DNA of 64,000 nt from Hymenobacter mucosus (GTDB lineage: Bacteria; Bacteroidota; Bacteroidia; Cytophagales; Hymenobacteraceae), in the NCBI RefSeq assembly GCF_900188255.1, contig NZ_FZNS01000002.1:186001-250000 (forward strand), in the 5' to 3' direction. Numbering within the stretch: the stretch's first letter is position 1; the number at the start of each line of letters is the position of its first letter. This document shows positions 35,251 through 45,532 of the stretch, piece by piece. Below the pieces are notes generated by a model. The model did not search any database, was not told the DNA's origin, and saw nothing but the letters and a program-made list of their open reading frames with translations. Both the position numbers and the translations under genes were made by a program.

Positions 35251-36693
35251 TTAAAATTTATCCCAGAAAATTCTCGAATCTACATTGTCACCACCAATGG
35301 CAGCAGCAGCAGCACTGTTGTTAGCAGCGTTGAGATTTTGCTCTACTACAGGGTAGAAGAAACGACGCGGAATGTTCGATAGCGCTTGATCTGGTTTTGT
35401 TAAAACAGGATAGTCTAAGCGACGATATTCACGGTACGAGTCAGTTGGCTGGCCATATAGTGCAATCCACTTCTGGATACCAATCTTTTCCTTGAAGGAA
35501 GCACCACTAGCAGCATTCGAATAATTTACTGTCGGTTGGGCCAAATAAGCAGTAGCTTGACCTTGAGTACCACCCCACTCCAAAATAGACGCGGTTACAG
35601 CAGCATCGTAATGTGACTTAGCGCTACCAGTAGCACCCAAACCGCGCTCAACTGCTTCGGCTTGTAAGAACTCTACCTGTGAGTACGATAGTAGAACACC
35701 TGGGAAAGTAGGGCTCTCTAATGCAGCACCTGGTGCAGAGAATGACTCGTAGCTGTTGTTCGAACCGTATTCACCTCCTACATACTTTCCATCACGAGTC
35801 TGGAAGTATACATTCAGACGTGGATCATTCAGCGTAGTCAGCTTGTTAATGAAGAAGCTTGTGCCGACAAAATCGTTACGACCGCTCTGTACTAAATCTT
35901 CGAACAGAGGGTTCGTGTTTGGATTGGCAGTCTGGAAAGCAATCTGAGCATTATCTTCATTCGAAGTGAATAGCTTGCCCTGCACTTCCTTTACCATCGT
36001 GCCAGCCTTAGCAGCATCAACCTCAGAAATGGTAAGAGCTAAACGCAGCTTCAGAGAATTAGCAAACTGAGCGAAATGAGCTACATCACCACCGTAGATT
36101 AGATCTGCAGATCCAAGCCCTTCAGCAGAAGTATCGAACTTGCCGATGGCAGTATTCAACCGAGTAATCAAGTCGCTGTAGATAACAGCATCATCATCAT
36201 ACTTGGGCTGTGGTCTGGCAAAATCTAGCGCCTCTGAATAGGGAACATCACCAAACGCGTCTACCAAAGTAGCCCATGCGTATACCTCTAACACCTCAAT
36301 TGCAGCAAGCTGGTTAGCTCTTACAGCTGGTGCGAAGGTTGGGTCGGTATTGGCATTGATGATGGTTCTTGCTTCCTGCAGATCGCGCAACACATCACGA
36401 TATATTGCCGACCAAAATCCACCATTGATATTACGAGTCTTGATGTCGTAAATACTCTCGTCGAAGTAGGTAGTTTCAGCCCAATACTGCGTATACAGGC
36501 GGAAAGGGTTCAAGTTTACACTAGGACTAACTACTGTGCGAGCCAAGCTGCGTTCAGCGCTCGAGACAAGAGTAGTAGCAGGAACCTCGCCTGCTTGAGG
36601 ACGCTTAGGGTCAATATTGTAATCATCCAGCGTGTCGACGCAAGAGGTGGCAAGCACCATCGCCGGCAGAATGAAGAGAAGTGATTTTTTCAT
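35251..36693 (-). CDS. SusD-like outer-membrane lipoprotein, SusD_2 type (pair 2)
   Basis: A 480-residue lipoprotein with signal peptide MKKSLLFILPAMVLATSC (lipobox ATSC). The mature start VDTLDDYNIDPKRPQ and blocks such as RLYTQYWAETTYFD, AIEVLEVYAWATLVDAFGDVPYSEAL, SYSQVEFLQAEAVERGL and the C-terminal RRLDYPVLTKPDQA..IPRRFFYPVVEQNLN fit the SusD_2 (SusD/RagB-like) branch, often linked with peptide- or protein-derived nutrient uptake; the ligand here is unknown. The gene begins 12 bases after its susC partner and they certainly share a transcript. Base composition is more AT-rich than the flanking housekeeping genes. Confidence 0.94.
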   Translation of the reverse strand: MKKSLLFILPAMVLATSCVDTLDDYNIDPKRPQAGEVPATTLVSSAERSLARTVVSPSVNLNPFRLYTQYWAETTYFDESIYDIKTRNINGGFWSAIYRDVLRDLQEARTIINANTDPTFAPAVRANQLAAIEVLEVYAWATLVDAFGDVPYSEALDFARPQPKYDDDAVIYSDLITRLNTAIGKFDTSAEGLGSADLIYGGDVAHFAQFANSLKLRLALTISEVDAAKAGTMVKEVQGKLFTSNEDNAQIAFQTANPNTNPLFEDLVQSGRNDFVGTSFFINKLTTLNDPRLNVYFQTRDGKYVGGEYGSNNSYESFSAPGAALESPTFPGVLLSYSQVEFLQAEAVERGLGATGSAKSHYDAAVTASILEWGGTQGQATAYLAQPTVNYSNAASGASFKEKIGIQKWIALYGQPTDSYREYRRLDYPVLTKPDQALSNIPRRFFYPVVEQNLNAANNSAAAAAIGGDNVDSRIFWDKF

Positions 36694-36705
36694 TAGTACA
36701 GTGAA

Positions 36706-39700
36706 TTAGAAGCTTAAGCGGATGTTACCACCAAACGAACGGATGGCAGGGAAAGATCCTGAAGAGTACCCTTGGCCCAAGTTACCTGAGCTCAGTGCAT
36801 CTTCTGGGTCGGCATCCGGCAGATTCTTGGAGATAATCCACAGATTGCGTCCTACCAGCGAAAGGTCAACACCTTTGAAAGCACCTATTTTAGACACAAT
36901 AGAAGTAGGAATGGAATAGGTTAGTGTAACTTCACGAAGCTTCACGAAGCTAGCGTCGTATACGAAACCAGCAGCAGGATTACGTAGGTAACCGTACAAG
37001 CCGTAGTTCGTGTTGCTTACCCGACGCGTGTTCGGTGTGCCATCTGCCAAAACACCTGGCAGGATCACACCACCACCGTTTGCGATTGTGTTACGTGAAG
37101 GATTACCCAAGTCGTTTAGTCCAGCCGTTTCCGGAGTTAGACCAGTAGCTTGACCGTAGTAACGGTCCAATGAGAAGACATCACCGCCCTGGCGTACATC
37201 AACCAAGAAATACAGGGACAAGCCTTTGTAAGCCAAGGTATTTGATACACCACCCGTCCAATCTGGGTTAGGATTACCAATCACTTCATTGGAGGTAGCA
37301 GACTGAGCGTAATATCCGTTGGCTCCTACTACTTTTTGGCCGTTCTGGTAAACATAATTTGATCCGCGGATAGAGCCGAAAGCTTCACCGACTGTTGCAT
37401 TGGAGCTTACACCGCCTTGGTAGCTAGCCAATACAATGTTAGGCACGCCCTCGTACAGTGAGATTACTTCGTTGCGGTTTCGAGTCCAGTTAGCGTTCAG
37501 TGTCCATGAGAAGTCCGCATTTTTTATGGGCGACACAAAGGCCGAAACTTCTACACCACGGTTACGAACCTCACCTGAGTTTACATAACGGGAGTTATAT
37601 CCAGTAGCAGTGGAAAGCGTAACTGGAATGATCTGGTCCTGTGTATTCTGTTGATACACAGTCAGGTCAAAACCCAGGCGGCTACGCAGGAAGTTCATTT
37701 CCAAACCAGCTTCTGCGCTTTTCGTGCGCTCGGGCTTCAAGTCAGGATTATTTTTGGTACCAGACACCGAGTATAGAGCGTTACCATTGAAGGTTGACAC
37801 CTTGGTATACACATCGAATACTGACAGCGCAGCAGCACCTTGACCTACTTCTGCATAGTTCGCACGCACCTTACCGTAAGACAGCCACGAAACGTCCTTT
37901 AGCAGTTCAGAAAACACGAAACCACCTGCCACAGAAGGATAAACAAATGTATTATTCTTAGCTGGCAGTGTAGTTGACTTGTCACGGCGGGCTGTCAGGT
38001 CAAGAAACAGCATCTCCTTAAAGCCAAGTGTAGCACTGGCAAAAATACCGTCAACACCGATCTGGGTCTCGTTCTCGGTAGGAGGTAGAGGGTCACTTAC
38101 CGAGTTGGTCAAAGAGTACAAATCGGGTACTACCAGACCGCCGTTAGTAGCGGCGTAGATGCTGCTAACATACTGACGACGCAAGTTAGCACCAATCAAA
38201 CCGCGCAAGCTGAACGACTCAGTAACGTTCTTAGAGAAGTTACCAATCAGATCGTAGTTATACTCGCGTGAAGTACGGTTGTAACGGTTATAGCTAGAAA
38301 GACCTACACTACCAATAGCGTTACGCTCTTCTTGGATTTCATCGTATGAGTCAGCAGTAACTCGGCCCAAGATGTTGAACCAGTCTGCTACTTTGTAGGT
38401 AGCAGTTACGTTACCAAAGAAACGGTTACGGCTATCGGTTTCGTAGTTCTTGTATCGAACCCAATAGGGGTTATTCCAATAGATAGGAGATAGATCAGAA
38501 GGGCTAGAGTAATTCCAGGTCCTATTCTGTCCCGTCCGTTCAAACGCTTCTTTTTGCTCCTTTATGTCAACGTTGGTTTGCCACCACTGACGGAAGTTCG
38601 TCATCACGTTGCCATCTCCATATCCGGTGCCGTAACGACCTTTACCATCTACACGAGTGTAGTTAATAGAAGCAGTCGTAGTTAGCTTGGGCGTTAGGTT
38701 GAGCGAACCAGCAAAATTGACAATATTCTTGTTTACTTCGCTGTTCTCCAGAACACCTTTATCCCGGATGTTATTATAGCCTAACTTGAAGTATCCATTT
38801 TCATTGCCGCCATCAATAGAAACGCTATTGTTTAACGTCAATGCTGTTTTGAAGAATTCTTCAGGGCCATTCTTACCTGCTACCCAAGGAGTAGCTTGAT
38901 TGTACGTAGGCGAGGTAGGATCAAACGAACCCCACTGATAGACGTTGAGATTGGGGTCGAACGCCGCACCATAAGACGCATCTTCCGACAACGGTGTAAC
39001 TAAGTCATTAACACCATCACCATTGATATCCCGGTCAAGAAAATATGGGTTATCAGCAGGGTTGTTGCTGTTATCAATATAATAACGGCCATACCCTGCT
39101 CCATATTCCTTCTGGTACTTGATAAAGGTCTTCTTATCAATACGCCCAGCGGTAGCGCCGAGGTTAACTGTTACCCCTAGACCTTTGCGACCCTTTTTGG
39201 TAGTAATCAGAATAACCCCGTTGGCGGCACGTTCACCATATAGTGCAGTGGCAGCGGCGCCTTTCAGGACAGTGGTTGATGCAATATCGTCTGGGTTGAT
39301 ATCCGCGGCTGCGTTACCGTAGTCGTAGCCACCCCGGCCTGTTTGCTGATCAGTAGAGTTCGTGTTAGCATTGCTGATCGGCACACCATCTACCACAAAC
39401 AGCGGCTGGTTATTACCAAACAGTGACTTAGTACCACGAATCAACACGTTGGTAGAACCACCCAATGAGTTGCTCTGACGGATCTGAACACCAGCAACTT
39501 TACCAGAAAGGCCGTTGATGAAGTTAGGGTTACGTGCTTTTGTAATGTTCTCGCCTTCAACTTGCGTTGCAGAGTAAGGCAATGAGTTACGAGTTCTTTC
39601 GACGTTTTGAGCCGTTACTACTACTTCACCCAATTGCTTGGTATCAGGAGCCAACCCAATATCTATTGAAGTGGCATCACCGATTGGCCGTTCTATCGAT

Positions 39701-39939
39701 ATAAAACCAATAGAAGTAAATGTGAGGGTAGTAACAGAAGAAGGTACTGACAACGTGTAAGTGCCATCCGAGTTAGTTGACACACCGTTGCTGGTACCCT
39801 TAGCTAGAACCGTAACGCCGGGCAAACCTTGACCCGTCGTACGATCTGTTACTCTACCCGAAATCTGGCGATTCTGCGCGGCCGCCTGCTGCAACAGCAC
39901 GGGCGCGGTCAGAAGCGCACTCAATAAAATTTTCCGCAT
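36706..39939 (-). CDS. SusC/RagA family TonB-linked transporter (pair 2)
   Basis: A 1,077-residue TonB-dependent channel. Signal peptide MRKILLSALLTAPVLLQQAAAQ, then the regulatory-like domain QISGRVTDRTTGQGLPGVTVLA, the linker LGEVVVTAQNVERTRNSLPYS, the plug (FVVDGVPISNANTN, DIASTTVLKGAAATALYGER) and the barrel with aromatic-rich strands, ending in GGNIRLSF. The EVVVTAQN form with the SusD_2 partner marks a different sub-branch from the other two pairs. It forms an operon with the next gene and reads away from a shared AT-rich spacer. Confidence 0.95.
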   Translation of the reverse strand: MRKILLSALLTAPVLLQQAAAQNRQISGRVTDRTTGQGLPGVTVLAKGTSNGVSTNSDGTYTLSVPSSVTTLTFTSIGFISIERPIGDATSIDIGLAPDTKQLGEVVVTAQNVERTRNSLPYSATQVEGENITKARNPNFINGLSGKVAGVQIRQSNSLGGSTNVLIRGTKSLFGNNQPLFVVDGVPISNANTNSTDQQTGRGGYDYGNAAADINPDDIASTTVLKGAAATALYGERAANGVILITTKKGRKGLGVTVNLGATAGRIDKKTFIKYQKEYGAGYGRYYIDNSNNPADNPYFLDRDINGDGVNDLVTPLSEDASYGAAFDPNLNVYQWGSFDPTSPTYNQATPWVAGKNGPEEFFKTALTLNNSVSIDGGNENGYFKLGYNNIRDKGVLENSEVNKNIVNFAGSLNLTPKLTTTASINYTRVDGKGRYGTGYGDGNVMTNFRQWWQTNVDIKEQKEAFERTGQNRTWNYSSPSDLSPIYWNNPYWVRYKNYETDSRNRFFGNVTATYKVADWFNILGRVTADSYDEIQEERNAIGSVGLSSYNRYNRTSREYNYDLIGNFSKNVTESFSLRGLIGANLRRQYVSSIYAATNGGLVVPDLYSLTNSVSDPLPPTENETQIGVDGIFASATLGFKEMLFLDLTARRDKSTTLPAKNNTFVYPSVAGGFVFSELLKDVSWLSYGKVRANYAEVGQGAAALSVFDVYTKVSTFNGNALYSVSGTKNNPDLKPERTKSAEAGLEMNFLRSRLGFDLTVYQQNTQDQIIPVTLSTATGYNSRYVNSGEVRNRGVEVSAFVSPIKNADFSWTLNANWTRNRNEVISLYEGVPNIVLASYQGGVSSNATVGEAFGSIRGSNYVYQNGQKVVGANGYYAQSATSNEVIGNPNPDWTGGVSNTLAYKGLSLYFLVDVRQGGDVFSLDRYYGQATGLTPETAGLNDLGNPSRNTIANGGGVILPGVLADGTPNTRRVSNTNYGLYGYLRNPAAGFVYDASFVKLREVTLTYSIPTSIVSKIGAFKGVDLSLVGRNLWIISKNLPDADPEDALSSGNLGQGYSSGSFPAIRSFGGNIRLSF

Positions 39940-39975
39940 TTGAGTGTGAGTGAGTGAAGTTTGTTAATAGAAGTT

Positions 39976-40006
39976 CGAAATTATTCAAAAAAGTGTGCTC
40001 AACCAA
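39976..40006 (-). promoter_or_regulatory. candidate promoter of susCD pair 2
   Basis: On the minus strand TTG (40004-40006), 20 bp, TAATTTCG (39976-39983), the same near-consensus -7 box as seen before gcvT. It lies about 40 bases upstream of the susC start. Confidence 0.45.
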
Positions 40007-40806
40007 CAGATACTCTGTACACAATCAATTAGCACATTGCTCAAAGGTCCTGGAACCGCAATTTAGAAAAAAATTCTAGTCATTAGAATTATCTACCTAG
40101 CGGTGCTTGAAACAGTATCAAAACCAAGCACGTGTCATTAGCTACAGCATCAAGCCCGTAAGCAGCCCCCTTTCAACTTGAACTAATCAATTGTCAATCA
40201 TCACGTTACGCCTAAGCATGTATCACTATAATCCATCGTAAAATATACGATTTAATATAAATAGGCCATGTTTAATGTAATAATGTTAATTTATAACAGT
40301 TATTATTGAAATATAATAATTACTGACGTATATTATTGATTACTACATAATACACCTTGCACATCAGCATTGTCAACTAAAGATCACAAGAATCAAGACC
40401 TGTATATACTAATGGGTGGCCTTAAAGTCTTTACAGCGTGAAGCCTATGTATTCACTAAGGTATTCATCATAGATTTAAAGAGTATCATAATGGTATTCT
40501 TACGTTACACAATGGATAGAATAAGAATTCATCAATATATAATTGTATTTAAATAACACAATCAAGTTCGTAATGTACAAGATTACGTAAGTAAATTTTC
40601 ACACACAACGTCCTCGTTTCAATTAGTAGTATTGACCGAAGTAGCAAACCTATGTATCAGGCTAATAGTCTCAGTTATTTAACTGCATGCTATTTCACAG
40701 CTCTGCTACTATCGTAATTACACAAAGCAATATATCAATATATTATATACGTATATTTATATTTAAAAACTTACCAATTATAAATCTTTATTTTTTTAAC
40801 GATTTA

Positions 40807-40841
40807 TTTGGCAATAATCTATATTTTGGTACTTAGTTTTG
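40807..40841 (+). promoter_or_regulatory. candidate promoter of susCD pair 3
   Basis: TTTG (40807-40810), 23 bp, TAGTTTTG (40834-40841) matches the consensus exactly; the ATG at 40904 would give a leader of about 55 bases. Confidence 0.55.
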
Positions 40842-40903
40842 ACAGAAGTATTCCACTTACTTGTTCTGATCATCATTACAAACTTCACCTAATGCATTTT
40901 CAC

Positions 40904-43900
40904 ATGCGCAGAATTTTACTTTCATTCATACCACTAACTGTGCTAAGTGCAACACAGTTAATGGCTCAGACTCGGCAAGTATCAGGTCGTGTAACTGATC
41001 GTAGCACTGGGGATGGATTACCAGGAGTAACCGTATTATTAAAGGGTACTTCCAACGGAGTATCTACTAATAGTGATGGTTCTTTCACTCTAACCACCCC
41101 TGCCGATGGAGGAACACTTGTTTTTACTTCCGTTGGCTATGTCTCCACTGAACAACTCATCGGTTCAACCAACCAGGTCAATATCGGACTGAGTGCAGAC
41201 ACCAAGCAACTTAGCGAAGTAATATGTAACTGGCTATGGCCAGCAGCGAGAGCGTCGGGATATAACTGGCTCTATTGCTACAATTAAAGCTACAGATTTT
41301 AAAGACCAACCTATTCTTGGTGTCGATCAAGCCCTCCAAGGTAGAGCGGCTGGTGTTCAGGTTTCGCAGAGTTCAGGAACACCCGGCTCTGGCATTGCTG
41401 TGCGCGTGCGTGGTGCGGCATCGATAGGAGCTAGCAATGAGCCATTGTATGTAGTTGATGGATTACCTGTAATTAGTGGTAATACGACACAACTAGGCAC
41501 TGGCAATCAGCTAACCAATGGGCTTAATGATCTTAACCCCAATGATATTGAAAGCATTGAGGTATTAAAGGATGCGGCTTCAGCTGCAATCTACGGATCT
41601 AGAGGCTCTAACGGAGTAGTAATTATTACTACAAAGCGGGGGAAAGCAGGTACGCCGAGAGTTGACTTGGAATATTACACTGGTGCTCAAACGGTATGGA
41701 AGAAACCCAGTGTCCTAAATGGAGAGCAACAAACTTTATTGTTTATAGATCAAGCAGTAAACCGTTATCCGGCAAACGCGAACGGTAATTATCCATATTC
41801 ATCAACGCTTACTTTTCGTAGCAAAGAAGACTTAGCGGCCTATTTATATGGACCTGGGGATGCTGCTGTTTCCAATGGTTTAGCCTCCTATGTTGATGCA
41901 GGTCCAATACGCCCACTAAGCCAGTTCCAGAATCCTAGCACCTCTACTTCTACTAACTGGGCTGATGAAGTATTGCGCACCGCTCCAATCAGCAACTATG
42001 GGTTGACGTTCTCAGGCGGATCTGATCAAAACCGTTATAGAGTAGCACTAAACTATTTCGATCAAGAAGGAACCATTATCGGCTCTGGCTATAAAAGAGC
42101 AAGCGCTCGAGTATCGCTTGACAATAAGCTTTCGGAGAAAATCCGGATGGGCACCTCGATTGGTTTGAGCAGCAGCATTAACAATCGAATTAATAATGAC
42201 AATAGTATATATGGAGTATTAACTACTTCGCGCTTATACGCTGCTGATCTACCAATTTATAACGCTAACGGAACTTATTATAAAGTTGGATCTTTAGAAA
42301 ATCCGGTTGCAGCTGCTAATGAGCCATACATCAAAAGCGTTAATAATCGCTTAATTGGTTCACAGTACACAGAGTTCGAACTCATCAAAAACTTGAGGTA
42401 CCGGGCCACATTTGGATTAGACTTCACGTACGGCCGTGATGATAGATTTTACTCTACTCTAACCAATGCCGGGGCTAACGTGAGGGGCGAAGCAACTGTT
42501 GCAACCCTTCAGGACATAAACTATAACCATATTAGCTCTCTTAACTACGCTAAAAACTTCGGTGATAACCATACGCTAAGCGCTTTATTTGTAGCAGAGT
42601 ACCAACGCGATGCGTATAGTGATACGTATGCTCAGGCTACTGGCTTTCCAAGTAATTCAATTCGTCAACTAGCGGCTGGTGCTACTAAAACATCTGCATC
42701 GTCAACAGCAACTGGCAATGCACTGTTTGGTTTGTTGGGCAAAGTTGATTACTCATTCAAGGGTCGTTACCTCGTCACGGCTTCAGTACGTCGAGATCAG
42801 TCATCTCGCTTCGGTGCGAACAACCAAGTAGGTTACTTCCCTGCCGCATCGTTAGGCTGGCGTATCATTGAAGAAGATTTTCTTAAGGATCAAGATGTAT
42901 TGAGTGAACTCAAACTTCGTGGTAGTTACGGTATAACAGGCAATCAGCCAACTGGTAATTTTGGCTCACGCGGTTTGATTGGGATTGGGTTCAATTACCT
43001 AGAACAAGGTGGTTTATCACTCAATCAGTTAGCTAATCCAGATTTGCGTTGGGAACGCACCAAGCAAACCAGCGTTGGAATGGATTTGGGCTTCTTGGAA
43101 AATCGTTTCTACGTTTCAGCAGATGCTTACTTGCGGAAAACGGATGACTTGCTTTTAGCTCAGCAGCTTGTTTCTGACACCGGCTTCAGAAGCTATAGTG
43201 CCAACGTTGGTAATATTGAGAATAAGGGTTTAGAGTTTGCTCTTACCACTGTAAACTTCCGCAATGAGGGCGACGGCTTTAACTGGGAAACCAACTTTAA
43301 CATCAGCTTTAACCGCAACCTTGTAACGAAAGTATCAGATCCAAGCCCGACAGGTACTGCACAAGGCTTCGCAAGCCGTTTGAAAGCTGGCGAACCATTA
43401 GGTGCATTTTTTGGATATCGTGTAGAAGGCATTCTACAAACACAAGCAGAAATTGATGCTTTGAATGCAGGATCTTCTACCGGTACTTATCAATCCTCTT
43501 TGACTCGTCCAGGTGACATCAAGTTCCGCGACCTAGATGGTGATGGCCGTATAACTGCTACGGGTGACCAAGAAATTATTGGCAATGCCCAGCCCAAATT
43601 TTTTGGTGGCTTTAACAATACAGTGCGCTATAAGGGATTTGACCTCTCAGCTTTTCTACAATATAATGTCGGTAATGACATTTATAACAGCGCTCGTTCT
43701 AACACAGAAGGAATGAGCACTAATTACGGTCAAGATGCAACTGTATTGAATCGCTGGACACCAACTAACACAAACACTGACATACCCCGTGCTGTAGCAG
43801 GTGATCCTAACGGCAATACTAGAACTTCTGACCGCTTCTTGGAGGATGGATCATATGCTCGTATTAAGAACGTGGTTTTAGGGTATACACTACCAAAATC

Positions 43901-44093
43901 AATCGTTAACCGTGTACACTTACGCACTGTACGTGTATATGCTCAGGCTCAGAACTTGGTTACGTTTACCAACTACTCAGGCCTAGATCCAGAAGTGAGC
44001 ACCTTTAGTGGTTCTAATACATCTATCGGTACTGATTTCTTTACTTACCCGCAGGCGCGCACCATTACTGGTGGTATTACGCTCGGCTTCTAA
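40904..44093 (+). pseudogene. SusC/RagA family transporter with a one-base frameshift (pair 3)
   Basis: The first part (40904-41287) encodes a signal peptide (MRRILLSFIPLTVLSATQLMAQ) and the regulatory-like domain up to TKQLSEVI, then runs into an unrelated tail and stops. One base too many at about 41222-41225 causes this: from GTA at 41226 the next frame gives VTGYGQQRERRDITGS, then the plug and a complete barrel to 44093. So EVIVTGYG, the usual SusC signature, is split exactly at the insertion. Reconstructed length is about 1,062 residues and everything else looks intact. There is no slippery homopolymer at the site, so a recent mutation or an assembly error is likelier than recoding. The in-frame GTG at 41400 is not a credible independent start. 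Confidence 0.9.
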
Positions 44094-44113
44094 TTCTCCG
44101 ACTTACTTGAATC

Positions 44114-45466
44114 ATGCAAATACTTTCCCTTCGTCAACTTGCCACACGCTCAGCACTGCTGTTAAGTCTTGGTTTAGGTTCTGCTGCTTGCGATAAGGCA
44201 ATTAATGTTGAACCCAGTAATAGCATTAGCTCTGACACTGGGTTTACAACCAAAGAAGACGCCGCAGCAGGTTTACTAGGTGTATATGATGCGTTGCAAT
44301 TAACTGACTACTATGGTGTGGGGTTTCCTACCATTTCTGACCTGATATCAGGTGACGTGGCACATGTTGGTACCTTTACGACCACACTTGGTTTGATTGC
44401 GCAAAATCAGGCGCAACCTGATAATGTCCAGATCCAAAATACATGGGACGCTATCTATGCCACAATTAACCGTGCCAACTACCTTATACAGGAAAGCGAA
44501 AAAATAACCGATCCAGCTTTTCCTAAGTTAACGACCCAGGCGCAGGCACGTGCTATCCGGGCCTTATCATACATGAATCTTGTTGGCCTCTGGGGCGGTA
44601 GCCCTCAAGGCTATGGCTATAGCGGAGGATTAGGTGTTCCATTGCGTCTAGTTCCAACAGTGGCCATTGGTGAAAGTACGGCTCCCATTGCCCGTGCATC
44701 CGAAGCAGAAGTTGCTGCTGCAATTCGAGCAGATCTGGATTTTGCAATTGAAAACCTAGCAACCGGTGTAGGTAACAGAGTTACAAAGAATGCTGCTCTC
44801 GCCCTGCGCGCACGCTTTGAATTGCGCATGCGCAACTATGCAGATGCGTTAAAGTTTGCTAGTCAAGTGCCAGCTTCAGCCGGTTTTGCCACTGCAGCCT
44901 TAACTGCTACTACTACACCTGACGCAATCTGGCAATTAACGTATTCTGCTACTGACACAAACTTGTACGCCTTTTGGTGGTACACTACTGGTGGTAGAAA
45001 TGAACTGAATCCCGGAGTTAATATTGCTGCCGCTCATCCGGCCGGTGACAAACGACTTGCTGTTAACGTAGTCACCGGTGGTCTAACCCAGAAATATACA
45101 CGCACTACTACGCGTGATGATCCTTTCAATGTTATCCGTTACGCGGAAGTAGTGCTAACTATTGCTGAAGCATCAGCCCAAACTGGCAACTTAGTTAATG
45201 CAGCCGCACAATTGAATATTATTCGTTCACGTGCTGGTCTAGCGCCTACTACTGCCACTACCGCTGATGCACTTGTAAGGGATATTCTGCTTCAGCGCCG
45301 TCTGGAATTAGCATACGAGGGGAACTACTGGTTTGATCTACGTCGTACCAACATGGTTCAAACCGCATTGCCTACTTACAATCAGACTTTCCGGAACCTC
45401 TTCCCACTTCCCAACCGAGAGATACAGCTTGCAAACGGTGTCCTAACACAGAATCCGAGCTATTAA
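44114..45466 (+). CDS. SusD/RagB family outer-membrane lipoprotein (pair 3)
   Basis: A 450-residue SusD-type protein, 20 bases after the broken susC. The signal peptide ends at LGLGSAACDKAINVEP (lipobox SAAC). Family blocks include QARAIRALSYMNLVGLWGG, NAALALRARFELRMRNYADALKFA, RYAEVVLTIAEASAQTGN, LNIIRSRAGLAP, ILLQRRLELAYEGNYWFDLRR and the terminal LFPLPNREIQLANGVLTQNPSY. The frame is intact, so either inactivation of its partner is recent or the susC frameshift is an artefact. Ligand unknown. Confidence 0.94.
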   Translation: MQILSLRQLATRSALLLSLGLGSAACDKAINVEPSNSISSDTGFTTKEDAAAGLLGVYDALQLTDYYGVGFPTISDLISGDVAHVGTFTTTLGLIAQNQAQPDNVQIQNTWDAIYATINRANYLIQESEKITDPAFPKLTTQAQARAIRALSYMNLVGLWGGSPQGYGYSGGLGVPLRLVPTVAIGESTAPIARASEAEVAAAIRADLDFAIENLATGVGNRVTKNAALALRARFELRMRNYADALKFASQVPASAGFATAALTATTTPDAIWQLTYSATDTNLYAFWWYTTGGRNELNPGVNIAAAHPAGDKRLAVNVVTGGLTQKYTRTTTRDDPFNVIRYAEVVLTIAEASAQTGNLVNAAAQLNIIRSRAGLAPTTATTADALVRDILLQRRLELAYEGNYWFDLRRTNMVQTALPTYNQTFRNLFPLPNREIQLANGVLTQNPSY

Positions 45467-45476
45467 CACGTATGTA

Positions 45477-45532
45477 ACAGATATATAAAAAGGCCCCCAA
45501 TCTTCCGATTGGGGGCCTTTTTATATATCTGT
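45477..45532. terminator. bidirectional terminator with perfect 26-bp arms
   Basis: Two 26-base arms (core AAAAAGGCCCCCAATC with its exact complement) flank a four-base TTCC loop. The right arm contains the last codons and the stop codon of the minus-strand SDR gene (stop at 45521-45523), so coding end and terminator overlap. Confidence 0.93.

Larger units (their letters stand above)
39940..40903. other. very AT-rich divergent spacer between two susC genes
   Basis: About 960 bases with no credible gene and a sharp rise in A+T, especially from 40240 to 40360 and 40720 to 40830. It contains many short inverted repeats (for example TTATTAT with ATAATAA at 40300-40319). It must carry the promoters of both susCD operons: a candidate for the left operon at 39976-40006 and for the right one at 40807-40841. 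The unusual length and composition would suit binding of nucleoid proteins or a dedicated regulator, although no regulator gene is adjacent. Confidence 0.6.

Noticed and set aside
41216..41230. Programmed frameshifting in the pair 3 susC
   Set aside because: No slippery heptamer, internal SD or downstream structure was seen at the site; mutation or assembly error is simpler.
41400..44093. A separate SusC gene starting at GTG 41400
   Set aside because: It begins in the middle of the plug domain; the missing signal peptide and N-terminal domain lie directly upstream in another frame. It is the second part of a frameshifted gene.
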